The position numbers and the translations under genes were made by a program. 6,716 nucleotides of DNA. Origin: Acidimicrobiia bacterium. GTDB lineage: Bacteria; Actinomycetota; Acidimicrobiia; Spongiisociales; UBA5794. This document shows positions 1-5,944 of the stretch, piece after piece. Within the stretch, counting starts at the first letter, position 1; each line of letters starts with the position of its first letter. The stretch is from the NCBI GenBank assembly GCA_013001485.1, contig JABDMN010000240.1, forward strand, positions 1-6,716. Reading direction: 5' to 3'. Under the pieces are notes generated by a model. It ran no database searches. It saw only the letters and a list, made by a program, of their open reading frames with translations, and was not told the DNA's origin.

Positions 1-269
1 ACGGTCTCGAATCCCCGATGGGGGTGCCAGGGGGTTCCCTTTGGCTCGCCGGGGGCGTACTCCACCTCTCCCATCTGATCGAGGTGGATGAACGGGTCGA
101 GGTCGGCCAGATCCACGCCCTGGAACGCTCGGCGCACGGGAAAACCTTCTCCTTCGAAGCCCTTGGGTGCAGTCGTGACCGACGCGACCGGACGCTCGCG
201 CGCCGACTCGAGTGCCGGTCCCGCGACACGGGGCAGTACGAGCGGGTTGTCAACGGTTACGGCGGGCAT
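1..269 (-). CDS. Pirin family protein, N-terminal part (runs off the left edge)
   Basis: Reading leftward from the ATG at 269-267 gives 89 open codons with no stop before the window edge. The residues match the start of the pirin cupin domain. Residues 58-70 read LDPFIHLDQMGEV and are followed by YAPGEPKGTPWHPHRGFET at 71-89. In pirins the HPHRGFET signature supplies two of the metal-binding ligands, here His82 and His84; the remaining His and Glu ligands would lie beyond the edge. Pirins are cytoplasmic bicupin iron proteins. Various members act as quercetin 2,3-dioxygenases, redox-linked co-regulators or modulators of central metabolism, so the exact role here is open. The start is well supported: AAGGAG lies five bases upstream, and another ATG at 274 is out of frame and too close to that site. 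The gene is divergent from lhr across a 116-bp gap. The family call is secure, the function is not. Confidence 0.9.
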   Translation of the reverse strand, partial: MPAVTVDNPLVLPRVAGPALESARERPVASVTTAPKGFEGEGFPVRRAFQGVDLADLDPFIHLDQMGEVEYAPGEPKGTPWHPHRGFET

Positions 270-274
270 GGCAT

Positions 275-280
275 CTCCTT
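275..280 (-). promoter_or_regulatory. Ribosome binding site of the pirin gene
   Basis: On the minus strand AAGGAG (280 down to 275) is followed by five bases and then the ATG at 269. It decides between two closely spaced ATGs. The one at 274 touches the site and opens a different frame, while the one at 269 has normal spacing and the pirin frame. Confidence 0.75.
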
Positions 281-296
281 TGCTGCGGTGTTCGAG

Positions 297-325
297 AGGA
301 TAGTTTCGCTTCGCAACTACCTCGA
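297..325 (-). promoter_or_regulatory. Candidate promoter of the pirin gene
   Basis: On the minus strand TATCCT (302-297) fits the TANNNT form of an actinobacterial -10 box. Seventeen bases upstream, TCGAGG (325-320) matches TTGACA in only three of six positions. Transcription would begin near 290 and leave a leader of about 21 bases that contains the AAGGAG site. The spacer between the two boxes coincides with the inverted repeat at 301-319. The -35 box is weak, so this rests mainly on the -10 box and its sensible distance to the start. Confidence 0.4.
301..319. promoter_or_regulatory. Imperfect inverted repeat, candidate operator in the pirin/lhr gap
   Basis: The 19 bases TAGTTTCGCTTCGCAACTA form an imperfect palindrome. 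The arms at 301-308 and 312-319 agree at seven of eight positions around a three-base centre. It touches the TATCCT box of the pirin gene and fills the spacer to its possible -35 box, which is where a repressor dimer would block RNA polymerase. It lies 66 bases upstream of the lhr start and could affect that gene too. The size and symmetry suit MarR- or TetR-type dimers, but no regulator gene is visible in the window. A terminator is unlikely, because there is no T-tract and both flanking genes point away from it. Confidence 0.4.
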
Positions 326-373
326 CACCATCCCCAGCACATCGTGGCCGGAGTCCTTGTCACGGTCGCTGGG

Positions 374-379
374 TACGCT
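374..379 (+). promoter_or_regulatory. Candidate -10 box for a leaderless lhr transcript
   Basis: TACGCT fits TANNNT and ends six bases before the ATG at 386, so a transcript starting at the usual distance would begin exactly on the A of the start codon. No Shine-Dalgarno sequence precedes that ATG, which is expected if the message is leaderless. I see no good -35 box at 15-18 bases. TTGTCA at 357-362 is too close. Confidence 0.4.
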
Positions 380-385
380 GCGACG

Positions 386-3300
386 ATGGGAGCCCTCGAA
401 CGTTTCAGCGAGCCGACCCGCCAGTGGTTCACCTCATCGTTTGCCGCACCAACAGAGGCCCAGGTCGGGGGCTGGGAGGCGATCGCTGCCGGCGACCACA
501 CGCTGATCCACGCCCCGACGGGCTCGGGCAAGACCCTGTCGGCATTCCTGTGGGCCATCGACCGCCTCGCCGCTGAGACGCCGCCCCCCGAGCGCGAGCG
601 GTGCCGGGTGCTGTACGTGTCACCGATGAAGGCCCTGGCGTACGACATCGAGAGGAACCTTCGAGCACCGTTGACCGGCATTCAGCACGCCGCTCAGCGC
701 CTGGGATTGGAGCCACCCCGGATCTCGACGGCGATGCGCACCGGCGACACACCGGCACGAGATCGCCAGGCCATGCTCCGCCACCCACCCGACATGCTGA
801 TCACCACGCCCGAGAGCCTCTACCTGATGCTGACCTCGCGTGCCCGGGAGATCCTGCGACCGGTCCGATGGGTCATCATCGATGAGATTCACTCGGTGGC
901 GTCGACCAAGCGCGGCTCTCACCTGTCGCTGTCTCTTGAGAGACTCACCGACGTCACCGACCAGCCCCCGCAACGCATTGGCCTGTCCGCCACCCAGCGT
1001 CCGCTCGAGCGGATCGCCGAGTTCCTCGGAGGCGGCGAGATCGACGAGAACGGGTGGACCCCCCGCCCGGTCACCGTGGTCGATGCACCGCGTGACAAGA
1101 CACTCGAGGTCGAGATCGTCGTCCCGGTCGAGGACATGACCCGCCCTGAGTCGACACCACCCGATCCCGGAGCACCGGCCGCCGCCCCGACCGACGACCC
1201 TGTTCGCAAGTCGATCTGGCCGGCGGTGTACCCCCAACTGCTCAAACTGATCCTCGACCATCGATCCACCCTGTTGTTCGTCAACAGTCGTGGCCTCGCC
1301 GAACGTCTCGCATCCCAACTGAACGAACTCGCAGGCGAGGAGCTCGTGCAGTCGCATCACGGGTCGGTCAGCCGCGAGCAACGCATCGAAATCGAAAGCC
1401 GCCTCAAGGCAGGCGAGCTCAGAGGAGTCGTGGCCACGTCGACCCTGGAGTTGGGCATCGACATTGCTGCGATCGACCTCGTGGTCCTCGTCGAGTCGCC
1501 CAGCTCAGTCGCGCGCGGCCTCCAGAGGGTGGGCCGAGCGGGTCACCAGGTCGGAGCGGCGTCCAAGGCCAAGGTCTTCCCCAAACACCGGGGAGACTTG
1601 CTGGAAACGGCCGTTGTCGTCGATCGGATGCTCGACGGCGCCATCGAGGAGACCGTCATCCCCCGCCACCCGCTCGACGTGCTTGCCCAGCAAGTCGTCG
1701 CGTCGGTTGCCGTGGACGACCAGAACGTCGACGAGCTTTTTGCGACCTTGCGGCGAGCCGAGCCCTATCGAGACCTGAGCCGGGGGGCTTTCGATGCCGT
1801 GCTCGACATGCTGGCGGGCAAGTACCCGTCTGACGAGTTCGCCGAGCTCCGCCCCCGCATCATCTGGGACCGGGTGGAGGGGACCATCTCGCCGAGGGGC
1901 AACGCCCGGATGCTGGCCGTCACCAACGCCGGGACCATCCCCGACCGTGGCCTGTACCGGGTGACGCTGCCTGAGGGTGGAAAGGTCGGGGAACTCGACG
2001 AGGAGATGGTCTACGAGAGCCGGGTAGGCGACGTCTTCGTCCTCGGTTCGACTGCGTGGAAGATCGCCGAGATCAGCCACGACCGCGTGGTGGTCCTGCC
2101 CGCGGAAACGGGGGCTACAGCCAAGATGCCGTTCTGGCATGGCGACCGGCTGGGCCGTCCTCTTGAACTCGGTCGCGCCGTCGGCGAGTTCATCCGCACC
2201 GTCGGGGCCCTCGATCCCGATGAAGCCCGAACCGTGCTTCGTGAGCGGTACCGGCTCGACGCGTGGGCGGCCGACAACCTCGCGGCGTTCATCGCAGACG
2301 AGAAAGAGGCAACCGGCACGCTGCCGACTGATCGCACCATCGTGGTGGAACAGTTCCGCGACGAGATCGGCGATTGGCGCACCGTGGTGTTGTCACCGTT
2401 TGGTGGTCGTGTCCACGCCCCATGGGCGCTGTCGGCGCGGCGGCGGTATCGCGACCGGCTTGGAATCGAGGCCGACGTGATCTGGTCGGACGACGGCATC
2501 GTGCTTCGCTTCCCCGACGTGGACGAGCCACCACCAGTCGATGAATTGCTGCTCGACCCTGACGAGCTGTCAGACACGATCCTCGACGAGGTCGCCGACT
2601 CTGCGCTGTTCACGTCTCGGTTCCGCGAGTCGGCCGCCCGGGCCTTGCTCCTTCCACGGCGCCGGCCCGGATCACGGACGCCGCTGTGGCTGCAGCGACG
2701 CAGAGCTGCAAGCTTGCTGGGCGTCGCCAAACGGTACGGATCGTTTCCCATCGTCCTCGAGACCTATCGCGAGGTCCTCCAGGACTACTTCGACCTGCCC
2801 GCCCTCGAGGAGATCCTGCGTGGCATCCGTTCGCGAACGATCAGGGTGCACACCGCTGAGGTCTCGTCGCCGAGCCCGTTTGCCAGTTCTCTGTTGTTCG
2901 ACTTCATCGCTTCGTTCATGTACGAGTACGACGCTCCGATCGCTGAGAAACGCGCCGCGGCACTCACTCTCGACCGTGGGCTTCTGCAGGAACTGCTCGG
3001 TGATCCCGAGTTCCGCGACCTCCTCGATGCCGATGTCATTGCGGTCGTCGAGCTGGAACTGCAGCGGTTGGCCGAGGACCGGCATGTTGCAGGCCTGGAT
3101 CAGACTGCCGACCTGTTGCGTCACCTCGGACCTCTCACGACAGACCAGGTCATCGCTCGCAGCTCGGAACCACCAGACACCGTCAGTGAACACCTCACCG
3201 ACCTTCGCGACCAGCGCCGAATCGTCGAGGTACGGGTGGCTGGTGCCGTCTGCTGGGCAGCTGTTGAGGACGTTGCCCGCCTTCGCGACGCCCTCGGTGT

Positions 3301-4792
3301 GTCTCCACCCCAGGGCATCCCCCAGGCTCTGCTCGAGCCAGTCGCTGATCCGCTCGGCGACGTCGTCGGACGATATGCGCGCACTCACGCACCGTTCACG
3401 ACGACCGACGCTGCACTCGGTCTCGGGCTTCCTGATGCTGTGGTCGCCGAAGTCCTGGGGCGGCTCGAAGCCGCTGGCCGCGTCGCCTCCGGCAGCTACC
3501 GGCCCGGAGGAACCGATCGGGAGTGGGTTGACACAGAGGTGCTGCGTCGACTCAAACGGCGGTCCCTGGCGGTATTGCGCGACGAGGTGGCCGCTGTCGA
3601 ACCGGAAGCCCTGGGCCGGTTCCTGCCTCACTGGCACGGCATCGGTGACAGCTCATCCCGACCCGGACGCCTCCTCGACGTCGTTCGTCGCATGCAAGGC
3701 ATCGCTCTCCCCGCCAGTGTGCTCGAACCCGACATCCTGTCAGCGCGAATGGATTACGCACCGTCGATGCTCGACGACCTGCTGGCCTCGGGCGAAGTGG
3801 TGTGGACGGGCCGCGAGCCCCTTGGTCGCGGTGATGGCAGGGTGGCCCTATACGTGCGCGACCAGGTTCCGTTGCTTTGGTGGGAGCCATCCGTCGAGCC
3901 ACCGGCCGGGACGATCCACGACCGTCTTCGCAGTCACCTGGCCGAACGCGGCGCTTCGTTCTGGCGCGACCTCTACGCGGCGGCCGAGGGGGGAGACCCT
4001 CAGACCGTCCTCGAAGCGCTGTGGGACCTCGTGTGGGCAGGCGAAGTCACCAACGACACCATGGCCCCCTTGCGGGCCTACCTCGGCAAGAAGCGAGGCC
4101 GCTCGAACCGATCGCGCACCGTGACACGAACCACCCCACCTGCCGCCAGTGGGCGCTGGTATCTGGTCGCCGATCTGCTGCCCGCAATCCCTCCATCCCC
4201 CGAGGAGATCGCCAAGGCTCGTGCCGAGCAGCTCCTCGAGCGACACGGCATCGTCACGCGCGATGCAGTCCTCGCTGAAGGATCACCCGGCGGCTTCGCC
4301 GGCCTCTATCCCGTGTTTGGGGCAATGGAGGACACCGGCAGGGTTCGCCGCGGCTACTTCATCGAGGGCCTGGGGGGCGCCCAGTTCGCCACACCTGGGG
4401 CCGTCGATCGGCTGCGCCTGACTGATGAGACCGGCGTGCTGGTGTTGGCAGCAACTGATCCTGCAAACCCCTTCGGTGCCACGGCACCGTGGCCATCCGA
4501 TCGGTTCGGAGCCCGACGCGCCGGTGCCTTCGTCGTGCTCCACGACGGATCGCTCGCCGCCTATGTCGAACGAGGCGGTCGAAGCATCACCACCAACCCC
4601 GAGGTCGACCCGGCGATCACCGCGGCTGGGCTGGCGATTGTGGCTCGCACCTCGATGCCACGCATCTCCATTGAAACCATCGACGGTGACCCCGCGGCGA
4701 CAGCCAGCCTGCTCCCCCACCTCACGGCCGAGGGATTCACCCCCAGCTACAAGGGTCTCACCTACCGACCTGCACGAACCGCCCGTGTTTGA
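386..4792 (+). CDS. lhr: ATP-dependent helicase Lhr (large helicase-related protein), full length
   Basis: This encodes a 1468-residue superfamily 2 helicase. Lhr proteins are ATP-driven 3'-to-5' single-strand DNA translocases that unwind 3'-tailed duplexes, RNA:DNA hybrids included, and act in DNA repair in the cytoplasm; mycobacterial lhr is induced by DNA damage. Visible motifs in order: Walker A APTGSGKT (43-50), SPMKALAYD (79-87), TTPESLYLML (140-149), DEIH Walker B (166-169), SAT (201-203), LLFVNSR (296-302), ATSTLELGID (350-359) and QRVGRAGH (380-387). A Pro/Ala-rich linker at about 250-275 joins the two RecA lobes. The winged-helix and barrel part of the Lhr core follows, including PFWHGD (582-587) and SSLLFDFIASF (834-844). 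From about 870 to the end is the Lhr C-terminal region, with WAGEVTNDT (1217-1225), VRRGYFIEGLG (1320-1330) and VLAATDPANPFG (1353-1364). Length matches mycobacterial and E. coli Lhr (about 1500). The frame stays open back to 212, but homology begins at MGALERFSEPTR, so the ATG at 386 is chosen. There is no frameshift. Confidence 0.97.
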   Translation: MGALERFSEPTRQWFTSSFAAPTEAQVGGWEAIAAGDHTLIHAPTGSGKTLSAFLWAIDRLAAETPPPERERCRVLYVSPMKALAYDIERNLRAPLTGIQHAAQRLGLEPPRISTAMRTGDTPARDRQAMLRHPPDMLITTPESLYLMLTSRAREILRPVRWVIIDEIHSVASTKRGSHLSLSLERLTDVTDQPPQRIGLSATQRPLERIAEFLGGGEIDENGWTPRPVTVVDAPRDKTLEVEIVVPVEDMTRPESTPPDPGAPAAAPTDDPVRKSIWPAVYPQLLKLILDHRSTLLFVNSRGLAERLASQLNELAGEELVQSHHGSVSREQRIEIESRLKAGELRGVVATSTLELGIDIAAIDLVVLVESPSSVARGLQRVGRAGHQVGAASKAKVFPKHRGDLLETAVVVDRMLDGAIEETVIPRHPLDVLAQQVVASVAVDDQNVDELFATLRRAEPYRDLSRGAFDAVLDMLAGKYPSDEFAELRPRIIWDRVEGTISPRGNARMLAVTNAGTIPDRGLYRVTLPEGGKVGELDEEMVYESRVGDVFVLGSTAWKIAEISHDRVVVLPAETGATAKMPFWHGDRLGRPLELGRAVGEFIRTVGALDPDEARTVLRERYRLDAWAADNLAAFIADEKEATGTLPTDRTIVVEQFRDEIGDWRTVVLSPFGGRVHAPWALSARRRYRDRLGIEADVIWSDDGIVLRFPDVDEPPPVDELLLDPDELSDTILDEVADSALFTSRFRESAARALLLPRRRPGSRTPLWLQRRRAASLLGVAKRYGSFPIVLETYREVLQDYFDLPALEEILRGIRSRTIRVHTAEVSSPSPFASSLLFDFIASFMYEYDAPIAEKRAAALTLDRGLLQELLGDPEFRDLLDADVIAVVELELQRLAEDRHVAGLDQTADLLRHLGPLTTDQVIARSSEPPDTVSEHLTDLRDQRRIVEVRVAGAVCWAAVEDVARLRDALGVSPPQGIPQALLEPVADPLGDVVGRYARTHAPFTTTDAALGLGLPDAVVAEVLGRLEAAGRVASGSYRPGGTDREWVDTEVLRRLKRRSLAVLRDEVAAVEPEALGRFLPHWHGIGDSSSRPGRLLDVVRRMQGIALPASVLEPDILSARMDYAPSMLDDLLASGEVVWTGREPLGRGDGRVALYVRDQVPLLWWEPSVEPPAGTIHDRLRSHLAERGASFWRDLYAAAEGGDPQTVLEALWDLVWAGEVTNDTMAPLRAYLGKKRGRSNRSRTVTRTTPPAASGRWYLVADLLPAIPPSPEEIAKARAEQLLERHGIVTRDAVLAEGSPGGFAGLYPVFGAMEDTGRVRRGYFIEGLGGAQFATPGAVDRLRLTDETGVLVLAATDPANPFGATAPWPSDRFGARRAGAFVVLHDGSLAAYVERGGRSITTNPEVDPAITAAGLAIVARTSMPRISIETIDGDPAATASLLPHLTAEGFTPSYKGLTYRPARTARV

Positions 4793-4797
4793 GGCGG

Positions 4798-4814
4798 GAT
4801 CGACGCTCTCGATC
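4798..4814. repeat. Short inverted repeat in the lhr/DUF1801 gap
   Basis: GATCGA (4798-4803) and TCGATC (4809-4814) are perfect 6-bp arms around the five bases CGCTC, just after the lhr stop codon. The right arm runs into the self-complementary CGATCGATCG at 4810-4819. The stem is short and has no T-tract, so it is a poor intrinsic terminator. It lies directly upstream of the DUF1801 -10 box and could be a protein site, or chance in GATC/CGAT-rich sequence. Confidence 0.25.
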
Positions 4815-4820
4815 GATCGG

Positions 4821-4826
4821 TAGATT
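4821..4826 (+). promoter_or_regulatory. Candidate -10 box for a leaderless DUF1801 transcript
   Basis: TAGATT is a good TANNNT box ending six bases before the ATG at 4833, so the message would start exactly on the start codon. TCGACG at 4800-4805 matches the -35 consensus in four of six positions but with a short 15-base spacer. There is no Shine-Dalgarno sequence upstream of 4833. An in-frame TAG within the box (4821-4823) rules out a longer N-terminus. Confidence 0.5.
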
Positions 4827-4832
4827 CACGCC

Positions 4833-5258
4833 ATGGAGACCAGCCAGCGCGACGTCGACGAGTTCCTCGCCTCGCTTCCCGACGAGTTCCGCGATGACAT
4901 GACCGAGGCCGATGCCGTCATCGCCGCCGAAATGGACGGTCTCCCCCGTCAGCTGTATGAAGGGAAGTTCTGGGGAGGGACCGACCAGCAGATCATCGGT
5001 TACGGCACGATGGTCACGACCCGGTCTGACAAGAGTGAGGTCGAGTGGTTCGTCGTCGGCCTCGCCGCCCAGAAGCGGCATCTCAGCGTCTACATAAACG
5101 CCGTCGAGGATCGCCAATACCTTTCGGAGAAGTACGGCGACACGCTCGGCAAGGTCAAGGTCGGCAAGGCGAGCATCGGCTTCACATCGGCCGCAGACAT
5201 CGACCTCGCGGCATTGGGACGTCTGGTTGCCAAGGCTCGTCAGATCACGGAGGCCTGA
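4833..5258 (+). CDS. DUF1801 domain-containing protein (YdhG-like)
   Basis: This is a 141-residue soluble protein with no signal peptide or membrane segment. The middle and C-terminal parts carry the recognisable DUF1801 pattern. IGYGTM (55-60) is followed by WFVVGLAAQKRHLSVYIN (72-89) and then by a glycine/lysine-rich stretch, LGKVKVGKASIGF (105-117), before the closing helix DIDLAALGRLVAKA (122-135). The N-terminus (1-40) is an acidic helical region typical of such proteins. DUF1801 members have a small alpha/beta fold and no established biochemical role. The start at 4833 is fixed by an in-frame stop 12 bases upstream. The stop codon directly abuts the GTG of the next gene, so the two are almost surely co-transcribed and translationally coupled. 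Family assignment is fairly sure; function is unknown. Confidence 0.88.
   Translation: METSQRDVDEFLASLPDEFRDDMTEADAVIAAEMDGLPRQLYEGKFWGGTDQQIIGYGTMVTTRSDKSEVEWFVVGLAAQKRHLSVYINAVEDRQYLSEKYGDTLGKVKVGKASIGFTSAADIDLAALGRLVAKARQITEA
5249..5253 (+). promoter_or_regulatory. Ribosome binding site supporting the GTG start at 5259
   Basis: GGAGG inside the last codons of the DUF1801 gene lies five bases before the GTG at 5259. This normal spacing supports an otherwise weak GTG start with no intergenic space (TGAGTG), and implies re-initiation by the same ribosomes. Confidence 0.65.
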
Positions 5259-5651
5259 GTGTTCGACATCGATGACCTTCTCGAGAGAATCAAGGACCTG
5301 TCGGCGCACATCGACCGCCTCGCCCCGACGGATCCGGAGCGTGTCGCGCTGGAAGCCGAACGTGAACTCCTGCGCGCCGACGCTCGCCAGGCCGTCGGAC
5401 CGGCAGCATCGCCCGCCTGGCTGCGGTACGAGCTGAAGCACCTTCGCCGCCGCCTCGCCCAGATGGACGACGAACCGATCGAGGGACCATCCGCAGCCAA
5501 CAACCCGATGGCCTGGACGGACCATCTCGCGTTTGCCAGGCGCATCAACGACATGATCTCTGACAAGACCGGCGACGAACGCGAATCAGTCGAAACGCAG
5601 ATCGCCGAGATTGAACGTCAGCTCGGCGACATCGAACGCAAGACGTCGTAG
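5259..5651 (+). CDS. Small charged, helical (probable coiled-coil) protein of unknown function
   Basis: This encodes 130 residues that I do not recognise as a named family. The composition is strongly charged (Glu, Asp, Arg) with leucine and isoleucine spaced as in amphipathic helices. One such segment is at about 3-45 (DDLLERIKDLSAHIDRL, then ALEAERELLRADAR), another at 54-70 (WLRYELKHLRRRLAQMD), and a heptad-like one at the C-terminus (QIAEIERQLGDIER, 114-127). A Pro/Asn-rich turn at 73-85 separates the second from the rest. There are no cysteines, no signal peptide and no membrane segment. It begins with GTG immediately after the DUF1801 stop and has a good GGAGG site, so it is the second gene of a two-gene operon. 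Its last 34 bases overlap the 3' end of the opposite-strand DUF971 gene. The intact frame, coupling and ribosome site make it a real gene. A partner or scaffold role for the DUF1801 protein is only a guess. Confidence 0.8.
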   Translation: MFDIDDLLERIKDLSAHIDRLAPTDPERVALEAERELLRADARQAVGPAASPAWLRYELKHLRRRLAQMDDEPIEGPSAANNPMAWTDHLAFARRINDMISDKTGDERESVETQIAEIERQLGDIERKTS

Positions 5652-5908
5652 GGGTAGATCCCGGTTCCGTGGCCGTCGGGCGAGAACGTGAAGGTGACGG
5701 CGTAGCCCCCGACGAGGGCAGCCTCGACGATGCCGACGTCCCCCTCGAGCACCAGGCGCGTCGCCTCCTCACCTGATGTCTCACGGCAGGTGGCGCAGAC
5801 ACACGCTGCGCGAAGGTCACGTGCCGAGATGGTCGACGGCGAGCCCGTCTCCCACTCGATGACCACCTGAGATCCGCCTTCAACGGAGATGCGTACCGGA
5901 ACGTCCAT
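5618..5908 (-). CDS. DUF971 protein (gamma-butyrobetaine hydroxylase N-terminal-like zinc domain)
   Basis: This is a 96-residue single-domain protein. Its centre, DLRAACVCATCRE (31-43), and C-terminus, DGHGTGIYPYDVLR (78-91), are the hallmarks of DUF971. In gamma-butyrobetaine hydroxylase this domain binds zinc through three cysteines and a histidine. Here Cys36, Cys38, Cys41 and His80 stand in the same pattern, so zinc binding is likely. There is no oxygenase domain behind it, so it is not itself a hydroxylase. Stand-alone DUF971 proteins have no settled function, and some occur near iron-sulfur assembly genes, which are not seen here. I chose the ATG at 5908 because family resemblance begins at MDVPVRISV and a possible leaderless promoter fits it. 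A GTG at 5956 would add 16 residues and overlap the divergent kinase-like gene. The 3' end overlaps the neighbouring plus-strand gene by 34 bp. Confidence 0.88.
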   Translation of the reverse strand: MDVPVRISVEGGSQVVIEWETGSPSTISARDLRAACVCATCRETSGEEATRLVLEGDVGIVEAALVGGYAVTFTFSPDGHGTGIYPYDVLRSMSPS

Positions 5909-5917
5909 GGTGTCGGG

Positions 5918-5944
5918 AGCGTAGCCAGGCAGAATGGGTGTCAA
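5918..5944 (-). promoter_or_regulatory. Candidate promoter of the DUF971 gene
   Basis: On the minus strand a perfect TTGACA (5944-5939) is followed after 15 bases by TACGCT (5923-5918), a TANNNT box. The start point would fall about three bases before the ATG at 5908, giving a nearly leaderless message, and no Shine-Dalgarno sequence is present. The spacer is shorter than the usual 16-18 bases, which lowers confidence. The -35 box touches the first base of the divergent kinase-like gene. On the other strand of the same gap CAGAAT (5930-5935) could be a weak -10 box for that gene, so the two promoters would interleave within about 35 bp. Confidence 0.35.

Noticed and set aside
212..385. Upstream extension of the lhr reading frame by 58 residues
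   Set aside because: It overlaps the pirin gene start, its ribosome site and the control region, has no Lhr-like sequence, and the family N-terminus begins at the ATG at 386.
18..506. Plus-strand open frame of 162 codons
   Set aside because: It lies antisense to pirin and then out of frame over lhr, and its residues resemble no family. It is a high-GC shadow.
2672..3637. Minus-strand open frame of 321 codons opposite lhr
   Set aside because: Long antisense frames are expected in high-GC coding DNA; there is no ribosome site or recognisable motif.
2541..4124. Plus-strand open frame of 527 codons within lhr
   Set aside because: It is a +1-type shadow of lhr rich in Ser, Arg, Cys and Pro with no domain. 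The lhr frame is clearly the coding one over the same stretch.
4758..5525. Minus-strand open frame of 255 codons opposite the DUF1801 pair
   Set aside because: The plus-strand proteins have family features and a coupled start, and this antisense product has none.
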